DNA from: Pseudomonas sp. QTF5
GTDB lineage: Bacteria > Pseudomonadota > Gammaproteobacteria > Pseudomonadales > Pseudomonadaceae
Direction of reading: 5' to 3'
Length of the DNA stretch: 64,000 nucleotides
NCBI RefSeq assembly: GCF_000512695.2
Contig: NZ_AZRW02000010.1
Location: forward strand, 117,956 to 181,955
This document shows, in pieces, positions 8,813-17,377 of the stretch. A model generated the notes under the pieces. The model was not told where the DNA came from and searched no databases. It worked only from the letters and a program-made list of their open reading frames with translations. Position numbers and translations under genes: made by a program. Every line of letters begins with the position of its first letter. The stretch's first letter is position 1.

Positions 8813-8835
8813 AAGGGACAAACGAGTCCCTTGTT
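8813..8835. terminator. Bidirectional hairpin between hicB and tam
   Basis: AAGGGAC (8813-8819) and GTCCCTT (8826-8832) form a 7-base stem with a 6-base loop between two convergent genes. The T tracts are short on both strands, so it is only a likely terminator. Confidence 0.5.
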
Positions 8836-8837
8836 CG

Positions 8838-9608
8838 TCAGCGCGTCGCCACCATGAACAACCGTGGAAACGGCAACAGCACCGAACCATCGCCAAGCGC
8901 CGGATAGGCCTGCTCGATTGACGTCTGGTATTGCTTGAGATACTGCGCCCGCTCCGCTTCATCCAGTGGATCGAGAAAAGGTCGCAAACCGCTGCCCTTG
9001 AACCACTCGACCACGCCCGATGCGCCGTCCGCGAGCGGATGAAAGTAAGTGGTTCGCCATACATCGACCCGGGTGCAGTGGGGGCGCAGCATCGAGTAGT
9101 AGCCGCCGGCACCATCCATTTCCGTTCGCTGACCAGCGGCCCTTGCCAGTTTGTCAGCCCAAGGTCCGTTCGCTGCGACCTCACGCATCAATCGGTGCGA
9201 CGGTTCGTTGAGGTTGTCGGGCATCTGAATCGCCAGACTGCCGCCGGGTGCGAGCCTGGCCACCAATGACGGGAGCAACCGGGCGTGATCGGGCAGCCAC
9301 TGCAGTACTGCGTTGGCGAAAATCACATCGAAGGGGCCGGTCTCGTCCCAGGTATCAATATCAGCGGTGTCAAAACACAGGTGAGGCAAGCGCTTGCGGG
9401 CGGCCTCGATCATATCGGGGGAACTGTCCAATCCGCGCACCACGGAATCGGCAAAACGCTCCACCAGCAGCTCGGTCGAATTACCGGGGCCGCAACCAAT
9501 GTCGATTGCCGAACGGACGCCGGACGCCGGGATGGCGGCCAGCAAATCACGCGCCGGGCGTGTGCGCTCATCTTCAAAAGCTACGTATTGTTTGGCGGAC
9601 CAACTCAT
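8838..9608 (-). CDS. tam: Trans-aconitate 2-methyltransferase
   Basis: 256 residues. A class I SAM-dependent methyltransferase that methylates trans-aconitate, a damaging by-product of cis-aconitate. The start MSWSAKQYVAFEDERTRPA matches the Tam N terminus, and motif I is IDIGCGPGNST. The acidic end of motif II and the FDVIFANAVLQWLPDH segment are also present. The start at 9608 has AGGAG 8 bases upstream; the longer frame to 9665 has none. Single gene, convergent with hicB. Confidence 0.9.
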   Translation of the reverse strand: MSWSAKQYVAFEDERTRPARDLLAAIPASGVRSAIDIGCGPGNSTELLVERFADSVVRGLDSSPDMIEAARKRLPHLCFDTADIDTWDETGPFDVIFANAVLQWLPDHARLLPSLVARLAPGGSLAIQMPDNLNEPSHRLMREVAANGPWADKLARAAGQRTEMDGAGGYYSMLRPHCTRVDVWRTTYFHPLADGASGVVEWFKGSGLRPFLDPLDEAERAQYLKQYQTSIEQAYPALGDGSVLLPFPRLFMVATR

Positions 9609-10001
9609 ATCGTTCTCCTGTGCATTGTTCAGCCAGAGGCAGACAACTGGTTCGCTACGATACATCGAGCGCAGTGCTCTGCCCTATCCCGACTTTTGGA
9701 GGGCATTGAGGATCTGAATGCGCCTTCTCTTATCGCCAAATCAATGGAAATCATAACCAAAAGAACCGTTCGTCGTCCCGCCGGCAAAGCAATTTTGACA
9801 GCATGAAAATGGCATCTATAGTCCAATCGCGGCCCGTTGGAAGGAACCCAACACGTCATTTAAAGGCAAGGAGCAAGGCCAGCTCGTACCCCGTGATCGA
9901 GTGGGTTCCCCAGTAGTGTGTTAGCAACGGCCGCAAGGCAAACAAGCGTTGTCGTACCTGGTAGGTAGCCAGGTAATCACTATGTTCAAAGGAGCTTTAC
10001 T
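9609..10001. other. Intergenic region upstream of the AidA-like genes
   Basis: No gene is supported here. The only clear structure is the palindrome at 9955-9975, listed separately, and an AAGGAG ribosome binding site just before 10002. Confidence 0.5.
9955..9975 (+). promoter_or_regulatory. Palindrome resembling a lux box, upstream of AidA-like gene
   Basis: TACCTGG (9955-9961) and CCAGGTA (9969-9975) are perfect 7-base arms around TAGGTAG, 26 bases before the start codon. The core CT-N11-AG is one base shorter than the usual CT-N12-AG lux box. It could equally be a LysR-type T-N11-A site or an mRNA hairpin. Confidence 0.4.
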
Positions 10002-10505
10002 ATGTCTCGAGTCACGGATGTACTTGTTTCCATCGACACTGAAACCATTCTGAAAAACTACCCGAACATCAGCAAAAACCCTGCTGCGCCGACGATGATC
10101 GACGTCAATCATGTGTACATGGTGACCAATCAGAACAACGTGGTGAGTGGCCAGGCCGGTGGCGAGCTCAACTTGAAAGCCCAGGTAGGCGATTTGATTC
10201 GCTGGCGTGAAGCCAGCCTGTCGCTGGGCTTCGAGCAAGCAGTGATTTTCTACAAGTTCGTCGGTAACGCAGGCAACGAGTTGATCTCTACGCCCACGCC
10301 ACGCAAGGCTACCGCCTCCTTTGCAGTCCCGAACACCAGCAATCCGTCGGTACCCAGTTGCCAGAAGGTCGATAACCATTACTGGTCTTCGGAAACCCTT
10401 GCCTGCGGCAGCGTGACCTATCACTTCCAGTTTCTGATCGTGAATCGCGACTGCCAGATCATCGGCTGCTGCACATGGGATCCGTTCATTACCATCCGTA
10501 ACTGA
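10002..10505 (+). CDS. AidA/PixA family inclusion body protein
   Basis: 167 residues without a signal peptide. The opening VTDVLVSIDTETILKNYPN and the later DNHYWSSETLACGSVTYHFQF and ending are typical of the PixA/AidA family. PixA forms inclusions in Xenorhabdus, and AidA is a quorum-regulated protein of Burkholderia; their biochemical role is not settled. AAGGAG lies 7 bases before the ATG. A paralogue follows 125 bases downstream, and a palindrome lies just upstream. Confidence 0.85.
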   Translation: MSRVTDVLVSIDTETILKNYPNISKNPAAPTMIDVNHVYMVTNQNNVVSGQAGGELNLKAQVGDLIRWREASLSLGFEQAVIFYKFVGNAGNELISTPTPRKATASFAVPNTSNPSVPSCQKVDNHYWSSETLACGSVTYHFQFLIVNRDCQIIGCCTWDPFITIRN

Positions 10506-10515
10506 TGCCGGGCTG

Positions 10516-10537
10516 GGCCCCTTGGCAACGAGGGGCC
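10516..10537 (+). other. Hairpin between the two AidA-like genes
   Basis: GGCCCCT (10516-10522) and AGGGGCC (10531-10537) form a stable 7-base stem with an 8-base loop 11 bases after the first stop codon. There is no T tract, so it is more likely an mRNA end protector or attenuator than a complete terminator. Confidence 0.5.
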
Positions 10538-10630
10538 TACCGAGCTCGTTGCCGCCTCGGCTGGAACAGGATGTCTCACTTGAACCGAAGCGGTTACCGT
10601 ATTGCGTCACCATCATGAAAGGAATCCATG

Positions 10631-11170
10631 ATGACTTCCGAACCGATTACCTCCTCTTCGGCGGGCGCCGTGACAGCCAATAGTGTGCTGCTGATCGTCG
10701 ATGCCGAATCGCTGCTTTCACGCTATCCGCAACCCAGTCTTGAATCGCAGAACCCGACTGTGATTGAAGGTGGTTTCATTTTCCCCGTGAGTAGTAGCAC
10801 GACGACACAAAATGCTGAAAATGACAGTAAAATAACCCTGACAGCCAGCAACGGAAAGGTCTTCCATATTCGCGGCAGGACCGTCAGCCTGCTGACTGAA
10901 CATACTGTGGTACTTCACGACCTGACGGTGGACGATGCCGGGGTCCTTTCGCCGCCCAAACTGATCGTTCACAGCGACCAGACAGTCCCCGCGCCCGACC
11001 CCGCCATCCCGACCCAACCGAGTAGCCATAGCGCCGATGATCATTACTGGGAGTGTTCGCAACTGAGCACGGGCGTGACAGTCTGCGAACTGAGTTTCAT
11101 GCTGATCAATCAGAGCTGTGAAGCGGTGGGGTACTTCAGCTGGAAGACTGAGGTGACGCTGTCGGCGTGA
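10631..11170 (+). CDS. AidA/PixA family protein, second copy
   Basis: 179 residues. The family pattern is seen in VLLIVDAESLLSRYP, then DDHYWECSQLSTGVTVCELSF, then an INQSCEAVGYFSWK end matching the NRDCQIIGCCTW end of the first copy. The N terminus carries an additional Ser/Thr-rich stretch of about 18 residues. ATG codons occur at 10628 and 10631; AAGGA is better spaced from the second. Overall similarity to the first copy is low outside the motifs, so the duplication is old. Confidence 0.82.
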   Translation: MTSEPITSSSAGAVTANSVLLIVDAESLLSRYPQPSLESQNPTVIEGGFIFPVSSSTTTQNAENDSKITLTASNGKVFHIRGRTVSLLTEHTVVLHDLTVDDAGVLSPPKLIVHSDQTVPAPDPAIPTQPSSHSADDHYWECSQLSTGVTVCELSFMLINQSCEAVGYFSWKTEVTLSA

Positions 11171-11187
11171 ATAGATATGCAAAAAAA

Positions 11188-11317
11188 CCAATACCAACCT
11201 GTGGGAGCGGGCTTGCTCGCGAATGCGGTGTGTCAGGCGATATCAATATTGACTATGCCGCCGTCTTCGCGAGCAAGCCCGCTCCCACATGGATTGCGCT
11301 TAACTGATTGGTATTGG
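11188..11317 (-). terminator. Intrinsic terminator for leftward lipoprotein gene, loop occupied by a REP pair
   Basis: CCAATACCAA at 11188-11197 (plus strand) is the perfect complement of TTGGTATTGG at 11308-11317; two further outer-to-inner pairs extend the stem to 12. On the minus strand the stem is followed by seven T residues (11187-11181). The REP pair 11201-11288 lies wholly inside the loop. Confidence 0.6.
11201..11288. repeat. REP pair (REPIN), type GTGGGAGCGGG
   Basis: Two inverted copies of the REP unit beginning GTGGGAGCGGGCTTGCTCGC, 11201 onward and ending 11288, separated by about 40 bases. This is the commonest repeat of the window. Confidence 0.95.
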
Positions 11318-11367
11318 GTATCAAGGGTCGGTTTCTTGGTGTGCACAACGGTAGAAGCTCCTTACCG

Positions 11368-11517
11368 CTATTTACTATCCGCCCCCTTCTCCTGCATCTG
11401 CACCGAAGACTTGGTTCCATCGGTGTTGTCTTTGGTCTCGTTATCCGAGTTATCGAAGCAGCCCTGCAACGCAAGCAGGCAGCAGCAGCAAAGGTAAAAC
11501 GTGCGAGCGAGATTCAT
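11368..11517 (-). CDS. Small putative lipoprotein
   Basis: 49 residues. A short positive N terminus, then a hydrophobic run with four Cys residues (FYLCCCCLLALQGC) ending in a lipobox-like LQGC, and after it a hydrophilic tail rich in Asp, Asn and Lys. CTGGAG lies 7 bases before the ATG at 11517, which decides the start over two upstream in-frame Met codons. Gln at position -2 of the lipobox is not typical. Function unknown. Confidence 0.6.
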   Translation of the reverse strand: MNLARTFYLCCCCLLALQGCFDNSDNETKDNTDGTKSSVQMQEKGADSK

Positions 11518-11713
11518 GTTGTTCTCCAGTTTCATGGGCTTGAAGTAGTGACCCATGTCGGTGGAAATGGTTGCGACTTTCTCGGCCCCGAACGATCAGC
11601 ACTGACAGAGGGTTCAGCGCACCGATTTCTCATCCCCGCAGGCAATATTCAGCAGAATTTTCATCATGCCCGTGCTGTCTGAAAATCAGGCGCATCCCTA
11701 TGAGGATACGGCA

Positions 11714-12112
11714 ATGAAATTCGCGAAAATCGCACAGAAACTCGCCCTGTGGGCCGGCTATCCCCGGACTTTTCTGGGGGCGATCTTTCTGATTGTACTT
11801 TGGGGTTTGAGCGGGCCGATTTTTCATTTCAACGATACCTGGCAACTGATCATCAACACCTCGACCACCATCATCACCTTCCTGATGGTGTTCCTGATCC
11901 AGAACACCCAGAACCGCGACACGGACATTTTGCACTTGAAGATCGATGAGTTATTGCGAGTAACGAAAGAAGCGCAGAACGCGATGCTGGGGCTCGAATC
12001 GCTGGATATCAAACAGCTGGAAGAATTGAGAAAGAAATACCGCACCCTCGGCGAGGGCGAAACGATTTCCCTGGACGGCACTGTTGTCCCGGAAACAAAG
12101 AAACAGGAATGA
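11714..12112 (+). CDS. Low-affinity iron permease family membrane protein
   Basis: 132 residues. Two membrane helices (FLGAIFLIVLWGLSGPIF and WQLIINTSTTIITFLMVFLI) are followed by QNTQNRDTDILHLKIDELLR, a signature of the family named after yeast Fet4 (PF04120). Bacterial members are much shorter than Fet4, and transport has not been shown for most. The ATG at 11714 is preceded by GAGG; an upstream ATG at 11666 would add 16 residues without a better site. Confidence 0.8.
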   Translation: MKFAKIAQKLALWAGYPRTFLGAIFLIVLWGLSGPIFHFNDTWQLIINTSTTIITFLMVFLIQNTQNRDTDILHLKIDELLRVTKEAQNAMLGLESLDIKQLEELRKKYRTLGEGETISLDGTVVPETKKQE

Positions 12113-12166
12113 ATGAATTGAGCCATCGCCCGCGGGTGACCGGCGACGTCACCCGCGCCATTGGTG

Positions 12167-12670
12167 CTAACGACTGGCTTGCAGCTCTCTGGCCATTTGC
12201 AGGTGGTTTTGCAGTTTGGGCAGGGTTTCTTCGGCGAACGCTTTGATTTGCGGTACGTCCGTGGTCTGCGCTTGTTGTTGAAGCTGCTCGATGGCCTCTT
12301 GGGTGGTTTTCACCTGACTGGCAACATAGGCTTGATCGAAGGACGCGTCATCCTTCACATCCGGTATCAAGGCTTTGGCTTTGTCGACCACTTCTTCGCG
12401 GGGCGCGACCGGCAAATCGAGTTGCTTGGCAATTTTCGCCAGATGCTGGTTGGCGGTGGTGAGGTCGTTGATCACCACGATGGTGTAATCCTTAACCTGT
12501 TTGGACTCGGTTTTCTGGTGCGCCAGGCGACTGGCTTCGATATCGGCCATGCCTTTGGCCGACGCTTCGTTGATGAATTCGGCAGCTGACTGGGCAAAGG
12601 CACTGCTGGCAAACAGACCCAGTAACGTGACAAAACTGATATTGCGTAAACGGGTGGCCATCCGGCTCAT
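12167..12670 (-). CDS. DUF4142 domain exported protein
   Basis: 167 residues with a signal peptide (ISFVTLLGLFASSAFA, cut after AFA). The mature part is helical, with EFINEASAKGMADIEASRLA and a C-terminal helix pair. This is the DUF4142 pattern, a ferritin-like four-helix family of periplasmic proteins of unknown function, often found in stress regions. AAGGAGG lies 8 bases before the ATG at 12670; the upstream extension in this frame is out-of-place coding for the neighbouring gene region. Confidence 0.88.
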   Translation of the reverse strand: MSRMATRLRNISFVTLLGLFASSAFAQSAAEFINEASAKGMADIEASRLAHQKTESKQVKDYTIVVINDLTTANQHLAKIAKQLDLPVAPREEVVDKAKALIPDVKDDASFDQAYVASQVKTTQEAIEQLQQQAQTTDVPQIKAFAEETLPKLQNHLQMARELQASR

Positions 12671-12698
12671 GGTCGCGCCCTCCTTCTTTGAAAATTCC

Positions 12699-12725
12699 AA
12701 CGGGGGCTTTCGCCCCCGTCTTTTA
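12699..12725. terminator. GC-rich hairpin between KGG gene and DUF4142 gene
   Basis: ACGGGGGC and GCCCCCGT form an 8-base stem with a TTTC loop (12700-12719). The plus strand has CTTTT after it and the minus strand GGAATTTT, so it may partly terminate the KGG transcript before the DUF4142 gene. Confidence 0.5.
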
Positions 12726-12743
12726 ATAAAACCACCTTCACTA

Positions 12744-12899
12744 TTACCGGGATTTCTGACCACCTTTGCGGCCCATGCCGCCTTTCGCGGAGTCTTTATC
12801 AACGGTCGTCGTGGTGGTTTTCCCACCTTTGCGACCGGCTTCAGACGCCTTCGTTCGATCGTGGGCACTACCCGGACTTGGATTTTTTGAAGTAGGCAT
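12744..12899 (-). CDS. KGG-motif small stress protein
   Basis: 51 residues, very hydrophilic, with repeated Lys-Gly-Gly units: GRKGGKTTTTT, AKGGMGRKGGQK. This is the general stress KGG repeat seen in Bacillus GsiB-like and E. coli YciG-like proteins. Such proteins are probably disordered and protective in desiccation or osmotic stress. The start at 12899 has GAGGAT 8 bases upstream. It lies upstream of the DUF4142 gene on the same strand. Confidence 0.85.
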   Translation of the reverse strand: MPTSKNPSPGSAHDRTKASEAGRKGGKTTTTTVDKDSAKGGMGRKGGQKSR

Positions 12900-13015
12900 G
12901 GTTCTCATCCTCTTGGTGATGATTGCTGCGAGCAGCCGCCCGCATAGAATAAGAATTTCCATCGCCAAAAAGGTTTAGAAAAACTGGCAACGCTGCGACG
13001 AACGGTGACGGGCTT

Positions 13016-14422
13016 TCAGGCCCCGAGACGCAGGTGCTGCTGGCGCTTGGCGCTGTACATCGCCTCATCGGCATGCCTGAACAGCTGGTTTTCTTCAGTC
13101 CCATGTTCGGGGTAACGCGCAACGCCGATGCTCGGCTGGATTTTCAGGTTATGCCCGTCCAGGCGCAGAGGCTGAACCAGCACCTGGCGGATTTTTCCCG
13201 CCACACTCTCTGCATCCTCGGCGGCGTGAATGCTGTGCAACAACACGACAAATTCATCACCGCCGATACGCGCTACGGTGTCGGTTTCGCGCACGCAGCC
13301 CTTGAGCCGATTGGCGACCGCTTGCAACAGCATGTCGCCGACCGCATGACCGTGGGTGTCGTTGACTTGCTTGAAGCGGTCGAGGTCGACGTAGAGCAAT
13401 GCCATTCGACCGGAGTCTGTCCGGGCCAGCGCCAGTGAGGCCTTGAGGCGTTCGCGCAGCAATTCACGATTGGGCAACTGAGTCAGTTGGTCGTACTGGG
13501 CCATACGTTGGAGCCGGGCATGCAATTGCTTGCGCTCGATAGCGGTCGCGACTTGGGCGCAAACATACTGCAGCAGCTCCTTGTCTTGCTCGGTGTAACG
13601 CTCGCCGCCCGCTACGCTTTTAACGATCAGCGCGCCAATGGTGCCGTTCTGCGAACTCAATGGCACGCCCAGCCAGCAGGGCGAATCCTGGCCCGCGACC
13701 AGTGCCGCAAACCCCGCCGGCGGATCGTTCTGATCCGGGGTCAGCAGAAGCGGCAGGCCGCTGCGGATCACTTCACTGCAAAGACGTCCGGTCACCGTCC
13801 CGGGCTGCTCGGGCTGCGGCTCACGGTCGTCGACGTGATAGGGAAAATTCAGCTGCGCGCAGTGCTCGTCATACAGCGCCACGGAGAAATTCAACGCCGG
13901 GAGCCATTCGCCGATGATCGAATGGACGCGTTTGAACAGCGTCAACAGATCTTCCGCCGCGTGGGCCGCTTCGGAGATCGCATACAGCGCCGCTTGCCGG
14001 GACTCGGCCTGTTTGCGCTCGGTGATGTCGCGCGCCACGGCAATGCGCAACTGATCGACCTCCGACCAGCGCGCCGACCAGAGAATGTGCACCACCCGGC
14101 CGTCCTTGCGCAGGTAACGATTTTCAAAGTTGAGCTTGGGCTCACCCTCCATGATCTCCCGCGCGGCATCGAGGGTGCGCTGTCGGTCGGCGGGATGCAC
14201 CAGGTCGATCATCGGCTGGCCGATCAACTCGTCGGGGGTGTAACCGAAAATGCGCTTGCAGGCCGCGCTGACAAAAACGAAGCGACCTTGTTTGTCCACC
14301 GCACAGATGGCATCCAGCAAGAGGTCGATGTAGCTCGCCAGTGGGGCGGAATTTCTGCTTTCCATGATACCGAGAGCGTGTCCGGACAATGCAACATTGA
14401 ACAAACCTCCCTGACCGGTCAT
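13016..14422 (-). CDS. PAS-GAF-GGDEF diguanylate cyclase
   Basis: 468 residues if the start is 14422; a second Met (14365) would give 449. Neither has a clear ribosome binding site. A PAS domain lies at about residues 28-140 (ICAVDKQGRFVFVSAACKRIFGY, ending with DITERKQAE), a GAF domain at about 160-297, and the GGDEF domain from about 305. The active site is intact GGDEF at 387-391, and RETD at 378-381 is a proper RxxD inhibitory site five residues before it. It should make cyclic di-GMP and be subject to product inhibition. No membrane segment, so a cytoplasmic sensor; the PAS ligand is unknown. Confidence 0.93.
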   Translation of the reverse strand: MTGQGGLFNVALSGHALGIMESRNSAPLASYIDLLLDAICAVDKQGRFVFVSAACKRIFGYTPDELIGQPMIDLVHPADRQRTLDAAREIMEGEPKLNFENRYLRKDGRVVHILWSARWSEVDQLRIAVARDITERKQAESRQAALYAISEAAHAAEDLLTLFKRVHSIIGEWLPALNFSVALYDEHCAQLNFPYHVDDREPQPEQPGTVTGRLCSEVIRSGLPLLLTPDQNDPPAGFAALVAGQDSPCWLGVPLSSQNGTIGALIVKSVAGGERYTEQDKELLQYVCAQVATAIERKQLHARLQRMAQYDQLTQLPNRELLRERLKASLALARTDSGRMALLYVDLDRFKQVNDTHGHAVGDMLLQAVANRLKGCVRETDTVARIGGDEFVVLLHSIHAAEDAESVAGKIRQVLVQPLRLDGHNLKIQPSIGVARYPEHGTEENQLFRHADEAMYSAKRQQHLRLGA

Positions 14423-14468
14423 ACGCCCGAGCGATGACTGTGCAGCTGACGCTTCCCTGCGATCAGCC

Positions 14469-15107
14469 TCAAGCCTTGTTCGTCACCAGCCCCGGCAGCG
14501 CATGCACCAGGGCATTGATGGCAAAACCGATGAACATTACCCCGCACAACCGCGTGATCGCCAGTTCATGACGCTGATACAACGTGCGCACCTGACGCGC
14601 ACCGACGATGCCTATGAGAATAGCGTAGGCCATAAGGCCACCGACGAAGCTCAGGACGATCAACCATGGCAGCATCGACCAATGCAGCAATTCTGCACGG
14701 CTGGACAACAGCGCAGTAAAGGTCGCCACCGCCACCGGGTATGCCTTGGGGTTGGTCAGACCGAACATGATGCCGTGCCAGAACGGCTGCCGCGCCAGGC
14801 CTTGAGGTGCATCGGCATTGCCGCGGCGAGCCCGGACCGCGCGCAGCCCCAGCCAGAACAGGTAGAGCCCACTGAATACGCCCAGCACATCGAACGCGGT
14901 GCTGCCGATTTCCCGCGCACCGACAATCGCGATCAGTGCCGTGCTGCACCAGACCACATCGCCCAGCAAATGCCCGCACAGAAACCCCGCTCCGGCTCGC
15001 CGCCCGCGCGCCGCGCCGATGCCGAACACCGCCAGAACACCCGGCCCCGGCGTGATGCCATAAATGAAGCCCGAGGCGAGAACGGCCATTAGCAGCGATG
15101 GAGTCAT
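14469..15107 (-). CDS. LysE/RhtB family amino-acid exporter
   Basis: 212 residues with about six membrane helices. The LysE signature is GITPGPGVLAVFGIGAARG near the N terminus, and the later FGLTNPKAYPVAVATF is the second conserved stretch. Members export amino acids such as lysine, homoserine or threonine; the substrate cannot be told here. It is a single gene 46 bases from the diguanylate cyclase gene on the same strand. Confidence 0.88.
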   Translation of the reverse strand: MTPSLLMAVLASGFIYGITPGPGVLAVFGIGAARGRRAGAGFLCGHLLGDVVWCSTALIAIVGAREIGSTAFDVLGVFSGLYLFWLGLRAVRARRGNADAPQGLARQPFWHGIMFGLTNPKAYPVAVATFTALLSSRAELLHWSMLPWLIVLSFVGGLMAYAILIGIVGARQVRTLYQRHELAITRLCGVMFIGFAINALVHALPGLVTNKA

Positions 15108-15171
15108 GGGAATTCCTGTTGAAACGCCGGGTGAATGGACGCAAGTCTATCCCAGGACCCCGAGCATCGAC

Positions 15172-15588
15172 TTAACGATCGTCGAAGAACCTCATCCCCG
15201 CATACGGCCGTTGCCGACAAGCCGCCAGCCGCGACGCCAGATCCCCGACATGCGCCTCAAGCTTGTGCCCGTCCGGGTCGAGAAAATAGAACGACGCGCC
15301 TTCGCTGCGGTTGTCCCGCCATTCCCGCACGTTGGCGGATCGCAGGCGTTCGACGAACAACGGGAAGTCCGCAGAATCGATGCTGAAGGCGTAATGGGTG
15401 TAGTCAGCGGCGGGGGCGGACTCGCGCAGCGGATCGAGGGAAAGGCACAGCCACAGACCGGGTAATGAGAGATAGGCGCCGGTGTCCCACGTGGCTTCAA
15501 GCTGAAGTTGCAGCAGATCGCGATAGAACGCCACGCTGCGGTTCAGGTCGGTGACGGCGAGGGTCAGGTGGTTGAGGCCGGTTAGCAT
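15172..15588 (-). CDS. fosA: Fosfomycin resistance glutathione transferase FosA
   Basis: 138 residues, the usual FosA length. It is a vicinal-oxygen-chelate enzyme that adds glutathione to fosfomycin and inactivates it. The start [12 protein letters not shown] is typical. The three Mn ligands are present: His7, His65 (DYTHYAFSI) and Glu111 (GHKLEAHVG). The [17 protein letters not shown] region and the C-terminal [13 protein letters not shown] also match FosA closely. The start at 15588 follows family alignment; the longer frame is not supported. Confidence 0.93.
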   Translation of the reverse strand: MLTGLNHLTLAVTDLNRSVAFYRDLLQLQLEATWDTGAYLSLPGLWLCLSLDPLRESAPAADYTHYAFSIDSADFPLFVERLRSANVREWRDNRSEGASFYFLDPDGHKLEAHVGDLASRLAACRQRPYAGMRFFDDR

Positions 15589-15683
15589 GGGTTTAGTAAC
15601 CTTGAGGCTGGTTCCGACCGGAGCGTACAACTTAAACGTCCTTGAGCGTAGAACCACGAGTGCTTTGTTGCTGTGAGTCCGTC

Positions 15684-15764
15684 TTCGCGAGCAAGCCCGC
15701 CCCACATTTAACCGTGTCCAACTTTGGAATTCGGTCAAGTGTGGGAGCGGGCTTGCTCGCGAAA
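15684..15764. repeat. REP pair in inside-out orientation
   Basis: TTCGCGAGCAAGCCCGC unit first (15684-15707, with one base missing in the CTCCCAC part), then GTGGGAGCGGG unit (15741-15764). The order of arms is reversed compared with most pairs of the window. Confidence 0.9.
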
Positions 15765-15787
15765 GCGGTTTTCCTGACGCCGCAGTT

Positions 15788-16081
15788 TCAGAACTTATCG
15801 AGCGTGCGCAGCTTCTGCGGCAACCCCCACAGCAACAACGCAGCAGCAATCAGCGCGGCGACGCCGATGACGTACAGGGCCGGCGTGGTGCTGCCGGTCA
15901 GGTCCTTGACCCGCCCGACCATGACCGGGCTGACGATCCCACCGAACTGGCCGAGGGTGTTGATCACCGCGATCCCGCCAGCGGCACCTGCGCCGGCACC
16001 GGCCAGCAGTTTCGGCGGCAGGGTCCAGAAGCTGGGGATGGAGGCGATGATCCCGGCACCGAGCAAGCCTATTACGTTAAT
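15788..16081 (-). pseudogene. C-terminal remnant of an MFS transporter
   Basis: About 98 codons encode only the last membrane helices of an anion:cation symporter type MFS protein: SFWTLPPKLLAGAGAGAAGG, INTLGQFGGIVSPVMVGRVKDLTGS and a final helix. Full-length relatives have about 430 residues. The frame runs on upstream to 16168, but the part before 16081 does not look like MFS, so the 5' three quarters have been lost. It lies between fosA and a divergent complete MFS gene. Confidence 0.75.
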
Positions 16082-16210
16082 ATCCGCCTCTTTGGCAGCC
16101 TCACGCGCCGACATGGAGACGACGCTGATACGCCATTTCTGCGAACTCATCAGCGAGCTTTTACGCACTCACGGCCGGGACATCGGCAGCTGAAACTCAG
16201 GGAAGATCAA

Positions 16211-17377
16211 ATGAAGATCAGCACCACCCTCCTCATCACCTGCTGCACGGTTTTTCTCGCTCAATTGGGCATGAGCATTTATCTGTCGGCGCTGCCGGAA
16301 ATTGCCCGGGATTTAACCGCCGATGCCTCGCAGGTTTCATGGGGGCTGGCGGTGTATCTGATTGGCATGGCGCTGCCGATGCTGTTCTGGGGCAGCCTGG
16401 GTCAGCGCATTGGCCGTAAACCGGTGTTGCTCGCGGCGCTCGGTATCTATGGGGTGGGCAACCTGGCCCTGCCCTTGGGCCAGACACTGGAGTCGTTCCT
16501 GTTTTTTCGACTGATTCAGGGTGTAGGCGCCAGCGGAATTTCGGTCATGGCCCGGGTGCTGATCCGCGACAGTTTCCGCGGCGATCTGCTGGCCAAGGCG
16601 TTGTCCTGGATATCGATTTCCTTTGTGGTGGCGCTGGGTATCGGCCAATACCTGGGGTCGATTATCCAGATGGCGCTGGGTTGGCCGGCGATTTTCTACT
16701 TGTTGGGTGGCGTAAGCCTGTTGATGGCGGTGGTGGTGGCGCGGGTTACGTTCCCGGTGCTGGCAGCAGAGAACACACTGTCATCCGCCTGGACCAGCTA
16801 CTGGCACATTCTGGGCCATCGGGCCTTCCTGTTGCCGGCCCTTGTTGGCGGCTTGGGGTACGGGGTAATCGTCGCATTCAACACCGCGGCTCCGTTGATT
16901 CTGCAAGGCCCCTTCAACTGGTCGGCAGTGGAATACGGATTGTTGGGTTGGCCAATCAGCGCGGCCTATTTTCTCGGGGCTGTGGCGGTCAATCGCTTTG
17001 TGCTACGTACCGGTCAGCGCCAGCTGATGACGGCAGGCGTTGGGCTGGTACTGGCCGGCAGCGCAGTCATGTTACTGGGTAGCATCGCCGGTACGTCGAT
17101 AGCGCTGCTGTTCTGGTTGCCCTATTGTTTTGCAGTGTTTGGCCAGTCATTGAATTACCCGATCAGCCTGTCCCTGGCCAACGAAGGCTCGCCGGTCGGC
17201 GGTGCTTATGCGATGGCATTGAGCGGTTTCATTCACCAACTGATGGCCGCCATTATCGGCGGTATCGCCAGCCTGATCGCAAGCCAGCAGGCATGGCCAT
17301 TGTCGCTGCTATGCACCTTGCTGGCCGTGGGCGCGCTGCTTTGCGTAGTGTTCGCGCCCGGCCGTCGAACCACTTAG
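16211..17377 (+). CDS. MFS drug transporter, Bcr/CflA type
   Basis: 388 residues with twelve predicted helices. The N-terminal half shows [27 protein letters not shown] (motif A) and [21 protein letters not shown], which are typical of Bcr/CflA multidrug exporters. AGGGAAG lies 5-10 bases before the ATG. The 3' end overlaps the convergent alcohol dehydrogenase gene by 4 bases. Substrate unknown. Confidence 0.88.
   Translation: MKISTTLLITCCTVFLAQLGMSIYLSALPEIARDLTADASQVSWGLAVYLIGMALPMLFWGSLGQRIGRKPVLLAALGIYGVGNLALPLGQTLESFLFFRLIQGVGASGISVMARVLIRDSFRGDLLAKALSWISISFVVALGIGQYLGSIIQMALGWPAIFYLLGGVSLLMAVVVARVTFPVLAAENTLSSAWTSYWHILGHRAFLLPALVGGLGYGVIVAFNTAAPLILQGPFNWSAVEYGLLGWPISAAYFLGAVAVNRFVLRTGQRQLMTAGVGLVLAGSAVMLLGSIAGTSIALLFWLPYCFAVFGQSLNYPISLSLANEGSPVGGAYAMALSGFIHQLMAAIIGGIASLIASQQAWPLSLLCTLLAVGALLCVVFAPGRRTT

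Noticed and set aside
11201..11288. The many REP repeats taken as a CRISPR array
   Set aside because: The units are inverted pairs scattered over 50 kb, not regular direct repeats with spacers, and there are no cas genes.
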